The notes: generated from the letters alone by a model not told the origin. 64,000 nucleotides of DNA from Clostridiales bacterium (GCA_015056205.1 SVGS01000008.1:62001-126000), one strand, 5' to 3'; shown: positions 8,995 through 18,256, numbered from the stretch's first letter. Numbers and translations: made by a program.

Positions 8995-9068
8995 AAACCC
9001 ATGTTTTTCGGAGCTGTTCTCTGTAATCGGTTCCGGAAAGCGTGTTATGAGCGAGGGGAGGGATAACA

Positions 9069-9242
9069 GTGTCCGAGGTTCGTATCCGTGAAAATGAGTC
9101 CCTGGAAAGTGCGCTCAAACGGTTTAAGCGGCAGTGCGCCCGCAGCGGGGTTCTCCAGGAAGTTCGTAAGCGCGAGCATTACGAGAAGCCGAGCGTGAAG
9201 CGCAAAAAGAAGGCTGAGGCCGCCCGTAAGCGCAAGTGGTAA
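9069..9242 (+). CDS. rpsU: 30S ribosomal protein S21
   Basis: This 57-codon gene starts with GTG after GAGGGGAGGG (9053-9062). The translation opens [19 protein letters not shown] and ends in a Lys/Arg-rich tail ([15 protein letters not shown]), the standard form of S21. S21 helps mRNA engage the anti-Shine-Dalgarno region of the 30S subunit. It has its own strong promoter and a perfect terminator, so it is monocistronic here. Confidence 0.97.
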   Translation: MSEVRIRENESLESALKRFKRQCARSGVLQEVRKREHYEKPSVKRKKKAEAARKRKW

Positions 9243-9256
9243 AGATTGTGAAAATT

Positions 9257-9290
9257 CCCTTCCTGCTCTTCAGGAAGGGTTTTTCTTTTT
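9257..9290 (+). terminator. Rho-independent terminator of rpsU
   Basis: A perfect 9 bp stem, CCCTTCCTG (9257-9265) and CAGGAAGGG (9271-9279), has a CTCTT loop and is followed by a T-rich run. Confidence 0.93.
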
Positions 9291-9312
9291 TCGTTTTTCA
9301 CGCCCCGATCCC

Positions 9313-9341
9313 TTGAAAAACAAGAATCAATCTGATATAAT
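9313..9341 (+). promoter_or_regulatory. Promoter of the methyltransferase-rho unit
   Basis: TTGAAA (9313-9318), a 17 bp spacer and an extended -10 TGA-TATAAT (9336-9341). The box shows that the in-frame TTG at 9313 is a -35 element and not a start codon. Confidence 0.85.
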
Positions 9342-9372
9342 CATTTCAGTTTTCTCAGGAAAAGAGGATGGG

Positions 9373-10410
9373 ATGGTTTTTTCATTCGAGCTGATCAGGC
9401 ACCCGAATATTCGTTACAGGCAATCGCTTGGCCGTCTGGCTTGCTGCGAGCTTCAGTGTATGCTGGAAGCCCTGGGCGTTTTCTGTGAGGTGGAAACGGA
9501 GTCCCTCGGGAATGCCACTTTCCTGACCTTTTCATGCAGGGAACTGACTGAGTCGGAACTGCGGTATCTTTCCGGTCACAGCGCGCTTTCGCTGCTGGCG
9601 GAACGGCCGGAACGCACCCTGCTTCGTCCGCTTCCGGCGGCTTTCCGCGGCACGCTGGATGAAGATCTCGCGGAGGTACTGAAGTACAAAGGGAAGACCG
9701 GCGTCACCTTTACGAAAATGATGCTGAATATGGCCAGGGCTTTGCTGACGGATCATCCGCCGGACAGCGGCCTTCCCCTTCTGGTGGCGGATCCGCTCTG
9801 CGGAAAAGGAACGACCCTGTACTGCGCGCTGGAATACGGAGATCATGCGCTCGGGCTGGACACGGACCGAAAAGCAATTCACGAAGCGCAGACGTATTTC
9901 AAAAAGTATCTGGAATTCCATCGGCTGAAACATACGGCCGCCCGGCGCTCGGAAACATTCGGAAAGGTCTCCGTCCCCGTATGGGAATGCGTCTTCACGC
10001 CCGCAAGCGGCCGGCAGAATCCCTCTTCTTCCCGTAAACTGCTTCTGGCCGCGGGAGATACAACGCTGCTCCCCGTCCTGACCCGCCGCCGTGCCGCGGA
10101 TCTCCTGGCAGGCGATCTTCCCTACGGCGTGCAGCATGCCCCCCAGTCCGGTTCCCGGCCGGAATCTTTCCGTGAAATGATTACCCGGGCGCTCCCCGCC
10201 TGGTATGAAGCGCTTCGTCCCGGCGGTGTGCTGGCCCTCAGCTTTAATACGCTGACCCTGAAGCGTTCCGTTCTGGCGGATGCGCTCCGTGAATCCGGTT
10301 TTTCCGTAACAGACCGCGCTCCCTTCTGTTCCCTTGAGCATGAAGTGGAACAGGCGGTCGTCCGTGATGTAATCTTTGCCCTGAAATCAAAGGAGGTTTC
10401 TTCTCTATGA
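9373..10410 (+). CDS. TRM11-like SAM-dependent methyltransferase
   Basis: This 345-residue protein resembles the TRM11/UPF0020 class of RNA guanosine N2-methyltransferases. Visible features are a central KYKGKTGVTFTKMMLNMAR segment, motif I VADPLCGKGTTLYCALEYG, an acidic loop GLDTDRKA and the catalytic motif DLPYG, a form of (D/N)PPY. The N-terminal 100 residues are not clearly THUMP-like. The ATG at 9373 is used because AAAGAGG (9361-9367) precedes it and the upstream frame lies in the promoter. The target RNA is not known. It overlaps rho by 4 bases (ATGA), so the two are translationally coupled. Confidence 0.75.
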   Translation: MVFSFELIRHPNIRYRQSLGRLACCELQCMLEALGVFCEVETESLGNATFLTFSCRELTESELRYLSGHSALSLLAERPERTLLRPLPAAFRGTLDEDLAEVLKYKGKTGVTFTKMMLNMARALLTDHPPDSGLPLLVADPLCGKGTTLYCALEYGDHALGLDTDRKAIHEAQTYFKKYLEFHRLKHTAARRSETFGKVSVPVWECVFTPASGRQNPSSSRKLLLAAGDTTLLPVLTRRRAADLLAGDLPYGVQHAPQSGSRPESFREMITRALPAWYEALRPGGVLALSFNTLTLKRSVLADALRESGFSVTDRAPFCSLEHEVEQAVVRDVIFALKSKEVSSL

Positions 10411-12218
10411 CTGAAAATGAACTGAAAGCCATGACAGTGGTTCAGTTAAAGCAGCTTGCCCGTGAACTGAAAGTAACGCTGGGTGCTGGAATCGATAAAG
10501 CGGGAATCGTGAAGAAGCTGCTCGCTGCCCACGAAGCTTCTCTGTCGCCGGAAGAAGCGGAAGCTGAAAGGCTGGCGGAAGAAGTCAGCGCCGACATGGG
10601 ACAGCCTGCGGAGCCGAAATTCCAGGCTGCCTGGCATAACAGCGACAGCCCGGTGCACGCGGCCCGTCCGGCGCATCCCCAGCCTGCCACCTACGGCGGG
10701 CGCCCTGCCTGGCAGACGACCTCTCCTTCCGGGCGTCATCTTACCGCGGAGCAGCAGCATATCCAGCCCCGGCGTCCGGGAGCTGCCGTTCCGCGTTTCG
10801 GTCCCGCTTCTGTTCATTCCCCAGCTCCTGCCGCGGAGGAACCCGCGGCGCCCGCTGCTCCTTCCTTTTCTCCGGCATCCTCCTACGGTCCGGTTTCCCC
10901 GCTGCCGGAAAAGCGGTTCTCCCGTTCCGGGGATTCCGGCTTCGGTCCCCGTTCTTCCGGTCCGGTAGTGATGTCCTCCTATTCCGCGGGGCCTGCCCCC
11001 TCCAGATCCTACGAGCCTTTCTCCCCGATTCAGCCTCAGGAAACCGGTATCACCGCTCCCTCGCTGGAAGATCTGCTGGCTTCCGGTGAATACGAGGAAG
11101 GCAGCGGGGTTCTGGAGCTGCATCCGGACGGCTACGGTTTTCTGCGGGCCGCTTCTTTCCTTCCCTCTTCCAGGGATGTCTACGTATCCATGGCTCAGAT
11201 TCGCCGTTTCGGTCTGAGAACCGGCGACCTGGTGGAAGGGAAAATCCGTCCGCAGCGGGAAGGCGATAAATACGCGGCGCTCCTCTATATCACCACGGTC
11301 AACGGCGTGCCGGAGGAAAGTGCTTTTACCCGTCCGGTTTTCGACGAAATGACCCCGGTATATCCGACCAAACGGATTTCCCTGGAAGCGGCGGACGGTC
11401 ATTCCCAGGTGGATATGCGGCTTGTGGACCTGATCGCTCCTCTTGGCTTCGGCCAGAGGGCGCTGATTCTGGCTCCGCCGGAGACCGGGAAGACCGATAT
11501 CATGTGCGGTTTCGCCCGGATCATCTGTCAGAACTATCCGGATGTCCAGGTGCTCATGCTCCTGATCGATGTCACGCCGGAAGACGCTACCATGATCCGT
11601 GACTCCGTTCCCTGCCAGGTGCTCTCTTCCACCTTTGACCAGGCTCCCGAAGCGCATCTGCGCCTTTCTGAAATCGTGCTGGAGCGGGCCATGCGGCTGG
11701 TCGAGCAGAAAAAAGACGTTGTGCTGCTGGTGGACAGTCTGACCCGCCTGGCGAAAATCTATACCACCGCCGCGGCCCAGCAGGGGCGCAGCCTGCCCGG
11801 CATGGTCAATCCGGCCAGTCTTTTCCGCGCGAAGCGCCTGTTCGGCGCCGCCCGGTCCTGCAAGGAAGGCGGCAGTCTGACGGTCATCGCGGCCATGGAT
11901 ATCCAGACGGGTTCCAAGGTGGATGATTCCGTCGTGGAAGAGTTCAAGGGGACCGCCAATATGGAGCTGACGCTGGATCAGGCCGTCGCCCGTGCCGGGG
12001 TCAGGCCCGCCATTAATCTGCAGCACAGCTTTACCAAGAACGCGGATATTCTGCTCAGTGAAAGCCAGAAGGAAGGGCTCTCCATGGTTCGCGCCATGCT
12101 GAGTACAGCGACCTCCGCCGTCGCGATTCCGCAGCTGATCTCCATGATGGACAAAGCGGAAACCAACGCCGATCTGCTGATTAAAATCAAGGACTGGATG
12201 GCTTTGATGAATCGTTGA
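10407..12218 (+). CDS. rho: Transcription termination factor Rho, divergent and possibly ATPase-altered
   Basis: This 603-residue protein has the Rho plan: Rho_N helices (1-45), a Pro/Ser/Ala-rich insert (about 65-220), an RNA-binding cold-shock domain (about 230-300; DGYGFLR, FLPSSRDVYVS, QIRRFGLRTGD) and a RecA-like motor. The motor departs from canonical Rho. The P-loop reads APPETGKT (Lys362 kept). The usual LLIDERPEE reads LLIDVTPED, so the positions of E. coli Glu211 and Arg212 are Val389 and Thr390. The arginine-finger positions of E. coli Arg353 and Arg366 align with Gly and Lys544. Walker B (VVLLVDS) and EGGSLT are intact. It could be a slow or non-hydrolysing Rho, or a paralogue. 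The start ATG has AAAGGAGG upstream and overlaps the methyltransferase stop. Confidence 0.88.
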   Translation: MTENELKAMTVVQLKQLARELKVTLGAGIDKAGIVKKLLAAHEASLSPEEAEAERLAEEVSADMGQPAEPKFQAAWHNSDSPVHAARPAHPQPATYGGRPAWQTTSPSGRHLTAEQQHIQPRRPGAAVPRFGPASVHSPAPAAEEPAAPAAPSFSPASSYGPVSPLPEKRFSRSGDSGFGPRSSGPVVMSSYSAGPAPSRSYEPFSPIQPQETGITAPSLEDLLASGEYEEGSGVLELHPDGYGFLRAASFLPSSRDVYVSMAQIRRFGLRTGDLVEGKIRPQREGDKYAALLYITTVNGVPEESAFTRPVFDEMTPVYPTKRISLEAADGHSQVDMRLVDLIAPLGFGQRALILAPPETGKTDIMCGFARIICQNYPDVQVLMLLIDVTPEDATMIRDSVPCQVLSSTFDQAPEAHLRLSEIVLERAMRLVEQKKDVVLLVDSLTRLAKIYTTAAAQQGRSLPGMVNPASLFRAKRLFGAARSCKEGGSLTVIAAMDIQTGSKVDDSVVEEFKGTANMELTLDQAVARAGVRPAINLQHSFTKNADILLSESQKEGLSMVRAMLSTATSAVAIPQLISMMDKAETNADLLIKIKDWMALMNR

Positions 12219-12238
12219 CAGGAGAATGGAAAACAGCT

Positions 12239-13852
12239 ATGGATTCTATCTACGTTTTGGGTCATAAAAATCCGGATACGGATGCCATCGTCTCCGCCAT
12301 GGCTTATGCGGCCCTGAATAACGCGCTGGGAGAAAACAACTATATCGCCGGGCGGATCGGCCATCTGAACACCGAAACCTCTTTCCTGCTGGACCGCTTC
12401 GGGTTTAAGCCGCCGCTGTATATCCGTTCCGTTCGCACCCAGGTTTCCGATATTGATTACGATACGCCCCCCGCGCTGGGAGAAGGCGTACCCGTCTCCC
12501 ATGCCTGGAAGGTGCTGCAGGATCAGGGAACCAGGCTGTCCGCCCTCCCCATCACCCATGAGGACGGAACCTTGTCCGGTCTCATTACCACCGGGAATAT
12601 CGCGGAGAAGGACATGGAATCGCTCAGCAATCCCACCGTGCAGTCCGTGCCGGTCTTCAACCTGCTGGGCGCGCTGGAAGGCCATATTCTGAACGCTCCT
12701 CAGGATGAATTCGATGAGATCACGGGCGATGTCGTTCTGGCGCTTTCCGGTTCCCGTCAATCCTTCCATAAAAACAATATTGTCCTCTGCGGCAATGACA
12801 GCCAGACCGCTGAAAAGGCGATCGCCGCCGGCGCATCCTGCATCATCTTCTGCCAGAGTGAAGCGGCGGAAAACTACCGGAATCTTTCCTGCGGCACCTG
12901 CCTGATCGTTACGCCCTTTGACGCCTATCGGGCGGTGCGCCTGCTGTTTCAGTCGGTGCCGGTCGGGAGAATCGCTTCCAAGGACGATCTGGTTTACTTC
13001 CACCTCAGCGACTATCTGGACGACGTTCGGGACACCGTGCTGAAAAGCCGTTTCCGCTCCTATCCTGTTCTGAATGAAGAAGAAAAAGTGGTCGGCACGC
13101 TGTCACGCTATCATCTGCTGAACCCCCGCAGAAAAAAGATCGTCCTGGTGGATCATAATGAGCTGGGGCAATCCGTCTCCGGTCTGGACCAGGCGGAAAT
13201 CGTCGGGATCATCGACCACCACCGGCTGGCGGATGTACAGACCGGAAAGCCGGTCTTTTTCCGGAACGAGCCCATCGGCTCCACGACCTCGATCGTTGCC
13301 AGCATGTATCAGGAACACGGCCTGCTTCCCTCTCCCAATCTGGCGGGACTCATGGCGGCCGCGATTATTTCGGATACGGTTCTCTTTAAGAGTCCTACCT
13401 GTACACAGCAGGACCGGATTCTTGCCGAGCGGCTGGCCCGTCACGCGGAAGTGGATCTGGAAGAGCTGGGGAAGGCCATCTTCACAAGGGGCGTTTCCTT
13501 TGACAAGCCGGCATCCGAGCTGATTCGAGGCGATATGAAGGAATTCCATCTGGGCAACCACGCCCTGGCGATTTCCCAGATTACCTGCGTGGAGACCGCG
13601 CCCCTGCTCAAGCGGCTGCAGGAGCTCATCGACGCGCTGGAATATTGCCGGATCGAAAATCACTATGAAATTATGATGCTGATGATCACCAATGTCCTGA
13701 AGGAAGGGACAGAGCTGGTCTTTGCCGGAGATCCCGAGATCATTCGCAGTGCCTTTGGCGTTGACAAGATCCGTCATCACCACGTTTTCCTGCCGCATGT
13801 GCTTTCACGCAAGAAGCAGATCGTTCCGGCGCTCTCCCAGATCTGGGGATAA
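12239..13852 (+). CDS. ppaC: Manganese-dependent inorganic pyrophosphatase with inserted CBS domains
   Basis: This 537-residue family II (DHH) pyrophosphatase splits PPi to two phosphates. The metal-binding start is GHKNPDTDAI; the DHH motif is IIDHHRL. Between the DHH halves lies a regulatory block of about 240 residues with two CBS segments (around 75-120 and 245-300) separated by a DRTGG-like domain. CBS-pyrophosphatases of Clostridia are controlled by adenine nucleotides, and the DRTGG form by diadenosine polyphosphates. The ATG at 12239 matches known family starts; AGGAG (12220-12224) is a little far at 14 bases. An in-frame TTG at 12215 overlaps the rho stop and is less likely. Probably cotranscribed with rho. 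Confidence 0.92.
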   Translation: MDSIYVLGHKNPDTDAIVSAMAYAALNNALGENNYIAGRIGHLNTETSFLLDRFGFKPPLYIRSVRTQVSDIDYDTPPALGEGVPVSHAWKVLQDQGTRLSALPITHEDGTLSGLITTGNIAEKDMESLSNPTVQSVPVFNLLGALEGHILNAPQDEFDEITGDVVLALSGSRQSFHKNNIVLCGNDSQTAEKAIAAGASCIIFCQSEAAENYRNLSCGTCLIVTPFDAYRAVRLLFQSVPVGRIASKDDLVYFHLSDYLDDVRDTVLKSRFRSYPVLNEEEKVVGTLSRYHLLNPRRKKIVLVDHNELGQSVSGLDQAEIVGIIDHHRLADVQTGKPVFFRNEPIGSTTSIVASMYQEHGLLPSPNLAGLMAAAIISDTVLFKSPTCTQQDRILAERLARHAEVDLEELGKAIFTRGVSFDKPASELIRGDMKEFHLGNHALAISQITCVETAPLLKRLQELIDALEYCRIENHYEIMMLMITNVLKEGTELVFAGDPEIIRSAFGVDKIRHHHVFLPHVLSRKKQIVPALSQIWG

Positions 13853-13893
13853 AAGATATCACAGGCCGAAAGGCGTTACAGGAGGATTCATCC

Positions 13894-14313
13894 ATGCAGG
13901 CTAAACGTTTCGGAGATACTTACGCGGTGCGGATCGATCTCGGAGAAGAAATCATGAAGGAACTGACGGCGCTCTGCGATCGGGAGGGCATCCAGTTTGC
14001 CGAAGTCAGCGCCATCGGAGCAGTCAGTCACGCAGTCCTCGGCGTATACGATCTGGAAAGCAAAGAATACGGCCGGGAGGAGCTGGATACCTTCATGGAA
14101 ATAACCTCTCTGAACGGCAGCGTCACCGCGATGGACGGAAAACCCTATGTTCATCTTCATGCCACGCTGGCCGACCGGAACCACGTCCTGCACGGAGGGC
14201 ATGCGCTTTCTCTGCAGGTCGGAGCCACCTGCGAAATGTTTGTCCGGGTGATGGACGGAAAAGTGGACAGAGAACGGAATCCGGCTCTTAGCATCAATCT
14301 TTGGCATTTCTGA
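13894..14313 (+). CDS. PPC-domain (DUF296) protein
   Basis: This 139-residue protein is a single PPC/DUF296 domain: VRIDLGEEIMKEL at the start, AEVSAIGAVSHAVLGVYD in the middle and VHLHATLADRN with clustered histidines that may bind metal. In plants the domain is joined to an AT-hook; bacterial stand-alone copies are trimers of unknown role. A GGAGG ribosome site lies just before the ATG. The stop abuts the stop of the convergent MATE gene with no gap. Confidence 0.85.
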   Translation: MQAKRFGDTYAVRIDLGEEIMKELTALCDREGIQFAEVSAIGAVSHAVLGVYDLESKEYGREELDTFMEITSLNGSVTAMDGKPYVHLHATLADRNHVLHGGHALSLQVGATCEMFVRVMDGKVDRERNPALSINLWHF

Positions 14314-15672
14314 TCAGATCCGCATGTTCACCCATTTCCCCTGGCGGAAGCGTCTGCTCATCAGGATAAACCGGGAGGCCTGATCGCTCAGAACGCCCAG
14401 CCAGACGCCCGCCAGTCCCAGATGAAACACGCTGACCAGCAGAATGGATACGGCTGTCCGGATAAACGTAACGCTGATCAGCGCGGCTTTCAGCGTATAC
14501 CGCACATCTCCCGCCGCCCGCAGGCATCCGGTATAGATGATCTGAGAGATCTGCAGCAGCACAATGACCATCGTATAGCGGGAGATCATTACGCCCATCT
14601 CCAGGATATGCTCTTCCTGAAAATACAGTGAATAGAACCATCGCCCTCCCAGCAGAAGCAGCAGGGCAAGCAGAACAGAGATCGTGAAGCCGATTCGCTG
14701 GCAGATATGGCCGTATTCTCTGGCTTTGTCTTTTTCTCCGGCCCCCAGCGCTTCGCCGGCCAGCGCGATTGCCGCCACCTGCATACCGTCGGCAAAGGAA
14801 AAGCCCAGGCCGAGAATATTCATCCCGATATTATGGGCCGCGAATTCATCCGTCCCCAGCCGGGCCGCCACCACGGCCGTAGCCAGGAATCCGACGCGCA
14901 TCGCGATATTTTCCAGGGAGGTGTTATAGGCCAGGCGCCAGATGCTCATGGCGCTGACCCGGGTCATCCGGAGCTTCAGCTCCCGCATCAGCGGAATTCG
15001 TACATAGCTTGAACGGCGAAACAGCGAAAACAGGGCCATTCCGGCGGATACGACGGTTCCCAGTACCGTGGCGACCGCGGCGCCCCGGATCCCCCAGGCC
15101 GGAAAGCCCAGATGCCCCTCAATCAGCAGATAATTGAACAGGATGTTGACCGCGCTGCTGACCAGATTGGTTGTCATGGACAGCCGCGTGTTTCCGCTTC
15201 CGCGCTGGGCGGCATTGATCACCATGGTAATGACATTGAAAACCATTCCCCCGATGATGATCCGGAAATATTCCACAGCCGCCTCGTGCGTATCCGGATT
15301 GCTTCCCGCCAGCTGCATGATCTGCGGCGTCAGCGCCAGAAACAGAACCGTAATCACCGCGCAGAGCACCAGCGTCAGAATCAGTGCGGTCAGGCAGATC
15401 TCATTGGCGTTCTCCTGCCGCTGTTCTCCCTTCCGGCGGGCAATCAGGGCTGAAACGGCCACATTAATGCCGAAAAACAGCGTAAGGCTGATAAATTTCG
15501 GCTGATTGGTCAGCCCTACCGCCGCCACGGCATAACTGCCCATGGCGGAAACCATCATCGTATCGATCATTCCCGCCAGGGCCACAAAAAAGTTTTCGAT
15601 CATGGCCGGCCAGGCAACGCTCAGGGCTTTCCGGGTCATTCCCCGCCGGCTGATATTCTCTGTATGACTCAT
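14314..15672 (-). CDS. MATE-family multidrug/sodium antiporter
   Basis: This 452-residue membrane protein has the 12-helix MATE architecture in two homologous halves. The opening WPAMIENFFVALAGMIDTMMVS and the GSGNTR loop match the NorM/DinF-like group. Such proteins export cationic drugs or metabolites using Na+ or H+ gradients. The substrate cannot be told from sequence. It lies 17 bases downstream of the SH3 protein gene on the same strand, so they probably share the promoter at 16643-16671. Confidence 0.92.
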   Translation of the reverse strand: MSHTENISRRGMTRKALSVAWPAMIENFFVALAGMIDTMMVSAMGSYAVAAVGLTNQPKFISLTLFFGINVAVSALIARRKGEQRQENANEICLTALILTLVLCAVITVLFLALTPQIMQLAGSNPDTHEAAVEYFRIIIGGMVFNVITMVINAAQRGSGNTRLSMTTNLVSSAVNILFNYLLIEGHLGFPAWGIRGAAVATVLGTVVSAGMALFSLFRRSSYVRIPLMRELKLRMTRVSAMSIWRLAYNTSLENIAMRVGFLATAVVAARLGTDEFAAHNIGMNILGLGFSFADGMQVAAIALAGEALGAGEKDKAREYGHICQRIGFTISVLLALLLLLGGRWFYSLYFQEEHILEMGVMISRYTMVIVLLQISQIIYTGCLRAAGDVRYTLKAALISVTFIRTAVSILLVSVFHLGLAGVWLGVLSDQASRFILMSRRFRQGKWVNMRI

Positions 15673-15689
15673 CTGATTTCCGCTTTGTT

Positions 15690-16613
15690 TTACTCCTTCC
15701 GGATCAGCTCACCGGAGTATTCCAGCACAGCCGTCTTCTTCTGTCCGTCGCCGGTTTCGTAATGCAGCTCAATGACATCCGGTTTCAGCTCGATGGATCG
15801 GATGATTCCGTCCAGCTCCAGAGCGGACTGCCACAGCACCCGTCCGTCTTCGGATATCGCCACGGGCGACGGTCCCTCGGATCCGGCGATATACAGAATT
15901 CCGTCTTCCGAAAGCGCCGTTGCCGCCCCGTCTCCGAGATTGCAGACCGCTACCGGCAGAATCCAGGTTTCCCGCCCGCTCAGCAGATCGATCATAAACA
16001 GGCCGTATTCAGAGTCATAGATCATAACCTGCGGCTCATCGATATTGCCGCCCATGAAAGCGCGCAGTTTGGTTTTATCCTTGCTGCTGTCCACTGTTTC
16101 AACGTAGCCCCAGGTCGGAGTGTCATCAATAAAGCAGCCGACCTTCAGTACTTCCTTGATCTGCTTGTTTTCCGTAACAACCTGATGGGAAGCCAGAATG
16201 GAAACGTTGAATTCCTTCCAGTTCAGCGTTTCCTTCGCGTCCTTCAGGATCTCCTCCCGGGTCATCAGCCGCGATTCCCCGGTGGTTTCCGCCGGTTCAT
16301 ATTCCGGGGCGGCTTCCAGGTACTTCAGCATAATGTACCCTTCTTCCCCCTGGTATTCGCACTTCACAAACCCTTTCTTTTCATACCGGCAGTTCTGCAC
16401 AATCGCCCCGAGCGGTACTTTCATAATCCGTTCAAAGGTTTTCCGGGGGCCTGTCCGCATGGAAACCCATTCCTTGCATCGAACAACCCGCATGGCGCCA
16501 TAATACTTGGAATCCTTCTCCTTCGCTGTCCGCTCAGCCGCGAGCGCGGCGGAACCCATCAGGGCGGAAACGCACAGACACAGCAAAAGGATAAAACAGA
16601 TAGCTCGTTTCAT
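15690..16613 (-). CDS. Secreted SH3-domain protein with a beta-rich C-terminal half
   Basis: This 307-residue exported protein has a signal peptide (MKRAICFILLLCLCVSALMG..., cleavage near ALAA). A bacterial SH3 domain follows at about 38-100 (VVRCKEWVSMRTGPRK... GEEGYIMLKYL). The remainder is beta-rich, with segments such as VMIYDSEYGLFMIDLLSG and SEDGRVLWQSALELDG that recall a beta-propeller sensor; this is inference. The ATG at 16613 is chosen because GAGGAG is 9 bases upstream, whereas the ATG at 16622 touches that site. SH3 domains of this type usually bind cell wall. Confidence 0.75.
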   Translation of the reverse strand: MKRAICFILLLCLCVSALMGSAALAAERTAKEKDSKYYGAMRVVRCKEWVSMRTGPRKTFERIMKVPLGAIVQNCRYEKKGFVKCEYQGEEGYIMLKYLEAAPEYEPAETTGESRLMTREEILKDAKETLNWKEFNVSILASHQVVTENKQIKEVLKVGCFIDDTPTWGYVETVDSSKDKTKLRAFMGGNIDEPQVMIYDSEYGLFMIDLLSGRETWILPVAVCNLGDGAATALSEDGILYIAGSEGPSPVAISEDGRVLWQSALELDGIIRSIELKPDVIELHYETGDGQKKTAVLEYSGELIRKE

Positions 16614-16642
16614 GGTCGTCATCTCCTCATCGATCTGTATTT

Positions 16643-16671
16643 ATTCTACTTCATTTGAATCCATTTCACAA
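16643..16671 (-). promoter_or_regulatory. Promoter of the SH3 protein-MATE unit
   Basis: Reading leftward: TTGTGA (16671-16666), 17 bp, TAGAAT (16648-16643). It is divergent from the putP promoter. Confidence 0.7.
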
Positions 16672-16699
16672 GCAAAACATGAAAAATACCGTCGCTTTC

Positions 16700-16728
16700 T
16701 TGTTTCGGTCTCTGTTGGACAGTATAAT
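16700..16728 (+). promoter_or_regulatory. Promoter of putP
   Basis: TTGTTT (16700-16705), 17 bp and TATAAT (16723-16728), about 35 bases before the putP start. Confidence 0.7.
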
Positions 16729-16764
16729 ATTCGTGTTTCGGAATCAGTGAGAGGGGTGAACAAT

Positions 16765-18219
16765 ATGAATGTGGAACTTGTCATTTTTATTGTCTATCTG
16801 ATCGCCATGCTGGGCATCGGCGTGTATTTCTTTCTGAAATCGCGCGGGAGCGGTGAAAAGGAGTATTTCCTGGGCGGCCGGAAGATGGGGCCCTGGGTCT
16901 CCGCGCTTTCGGCCGGTGCTTCCGATATGAGCGCCTGGGTGCTGATGGGTCTGCCGGCTTCCATCTACGCGGCGGGCATCGGTAAGGCCTGGATCGCCAT
17001 CGGTCTGGCCATCGGTTATGCGCTGAGCTGGATCTTCGAAGCGCCCCGCCTTCGGCGCTTTTCCATCGTGGCGAATGACTCCATCACCATTCCGCAGTAT
17101 CTGACCAATCGTTTCAAATCCTCCCATCGTTCGCTGCAGGTGATCTGTGCGGTCATTTTCCTGCTGGCCTATACGATTTACGCCGCATCCAGCGTCAAGG
17201 CCTGCGGTACGCTGTTCAATACCGTCATCGGAATTGACGCCAATCTGGCCATGTACCTGGCGGCCGCCATTATTGTCGGCTATACCTTCCTCGGCGGTTT
17301 CAACGCCGTCTGCTGGACAGATTTTTTCCAGGGCCTGCTGATGCTCGGCGCGCTGCTGATCGCTCCGATCTTCGCGCTGTCGCTGGTCAATGCCGGCAAG
17401 GCCGTCTCCTCCGGCGATACGCTTCCGCCTGATTTCTGGAATCTCTTCGCCGACTGGAAGTCCATCATTTCCGGTCTCGGCTGGGGGCTTGGCTACTTCG
17501 GCATGCCTCATATCATCATCCGGTTCATGTCCGTCCGCAGCGATAAGGATCTGAGAAAGAGCGCCCGGATCGGTATTTCCTGGAATGTGCTGATTATCCT
17601 GTTCTCCGTCGCCGCCGGCTGCGTCGGCCGTCTGTTCATGGGCGAACTGAGCGACAGCTCCACGGTCTTTATCCAGATGGTTCGCAACATCTTCCCGCCC
17701 GTCATTTCCGGCATTCTGCTCTCCGCCATTCTGGCCGCTTCCATGTCCACCGCGGATTCCCAGCTTCTGTCCGCTTCCTCCGCCTTTGCTTCCGATTTCT
17801 ACAAGCCGGTTATCCGGAAAGGTCAGTCCTCGGATCAGGAGATGTTCTGGGCCGGCCGCATCGTCGTACTCTTTATCGCTCTTCTGGCGGTCATCATTGC
17901 CGCCAACCCGAACAGCGGCAGCATTATGGGGCTGGTTGAAAATGCCTGGGGGATCTTCGGCGCCGCCTTTGGTCCGGCTATCCTGCTCAGCATTTTCTGG
18001 CGCCGCTTCACCATGAAGGGTGCCATCGCCGGTATTGTCTGCGGGGCCGCCGCCGATCTGATCTGGCTGTATGCCATCGGCCTAGGGATTTATGAAATTA
18101 TCCCCGGTTTCCTTGTCGGCCTGCTTGCGGCGGTTGTGGTCACCCTGCTGGATCGCCAGCCGGACAAAGCCGTTCTGGATCTCTTCGACAAAGCCACCGA
18201 TCCTTCCGTCGAAATCTGA
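16765..18219 (+). CDS. putP: Sodium/proline symporter
   Basis: This 484-residue member of the sodium:solute symporter family imports proline with Na+. Family hallmarks are EYFLGGRKMGPWVSALSAGASDMSAW after the first helix and the TADSQLLSASSAF segment in a later helix that contributes to the sodium site. About 13 membrane helices are expected. The ATG at 16765 has GAGAGGGG just upstream; the open frame continues further but passes through the promoter. The gene is monocistronic with a strong terminator. Confidence 0.93.
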   Translation: MNVELVIFIVYLIAMLGIGVYFFLKSRGSGEKEYFLGGRKMGPWVSALSAGASDMSAWVLMGLPASIYAAGIGKAWIAIGLAIGYALSWIFEAPRLRRFSIVANDSITIPQYLTNRFKSSHRSLQVICAVIFLLAYTIYAASSVKACGTLFNTVIGIDANLAMYLAAAIIVGYTFLGGFNAVCWTDFFQGLLMLGALLIAPIFALSLVNAGKAVSSGDTLPPDFWNLFADWKSIISGLGWGLGYFGMPHIIIRFMSVRSDKDLRKSARIGISWNVLIILFSVAAGCVGRLFMGELSDSSTVFIQMVRNIFPPVISGILLSAILAASMSTADSQLLSASSAFASDFYKPVIRKGQSSDQEMFWAGRIVVLFIALLAVIIAANPNSGSIMGLVENAWGIFGAAFGPAILLSIFWRRFTMKGAIAGIVCGAAADLIWLYAIGLGIYEIIPGFLVGLLAAVVVTLLDRQPDKAVLDLFDKATDPSVEI

Positions 18220-18256
18220 CCGGAAGACCGGATCGGCAGCTGAATCTTCAAATATG

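Noticed and set aside
10446..12026. A 526-codon open frame antisense to rho
   Set aside because: The low-complexity Pro/Ser region of rho leaves the opposite frame open; the translation is Arg/Gly/His-rich with no domain.
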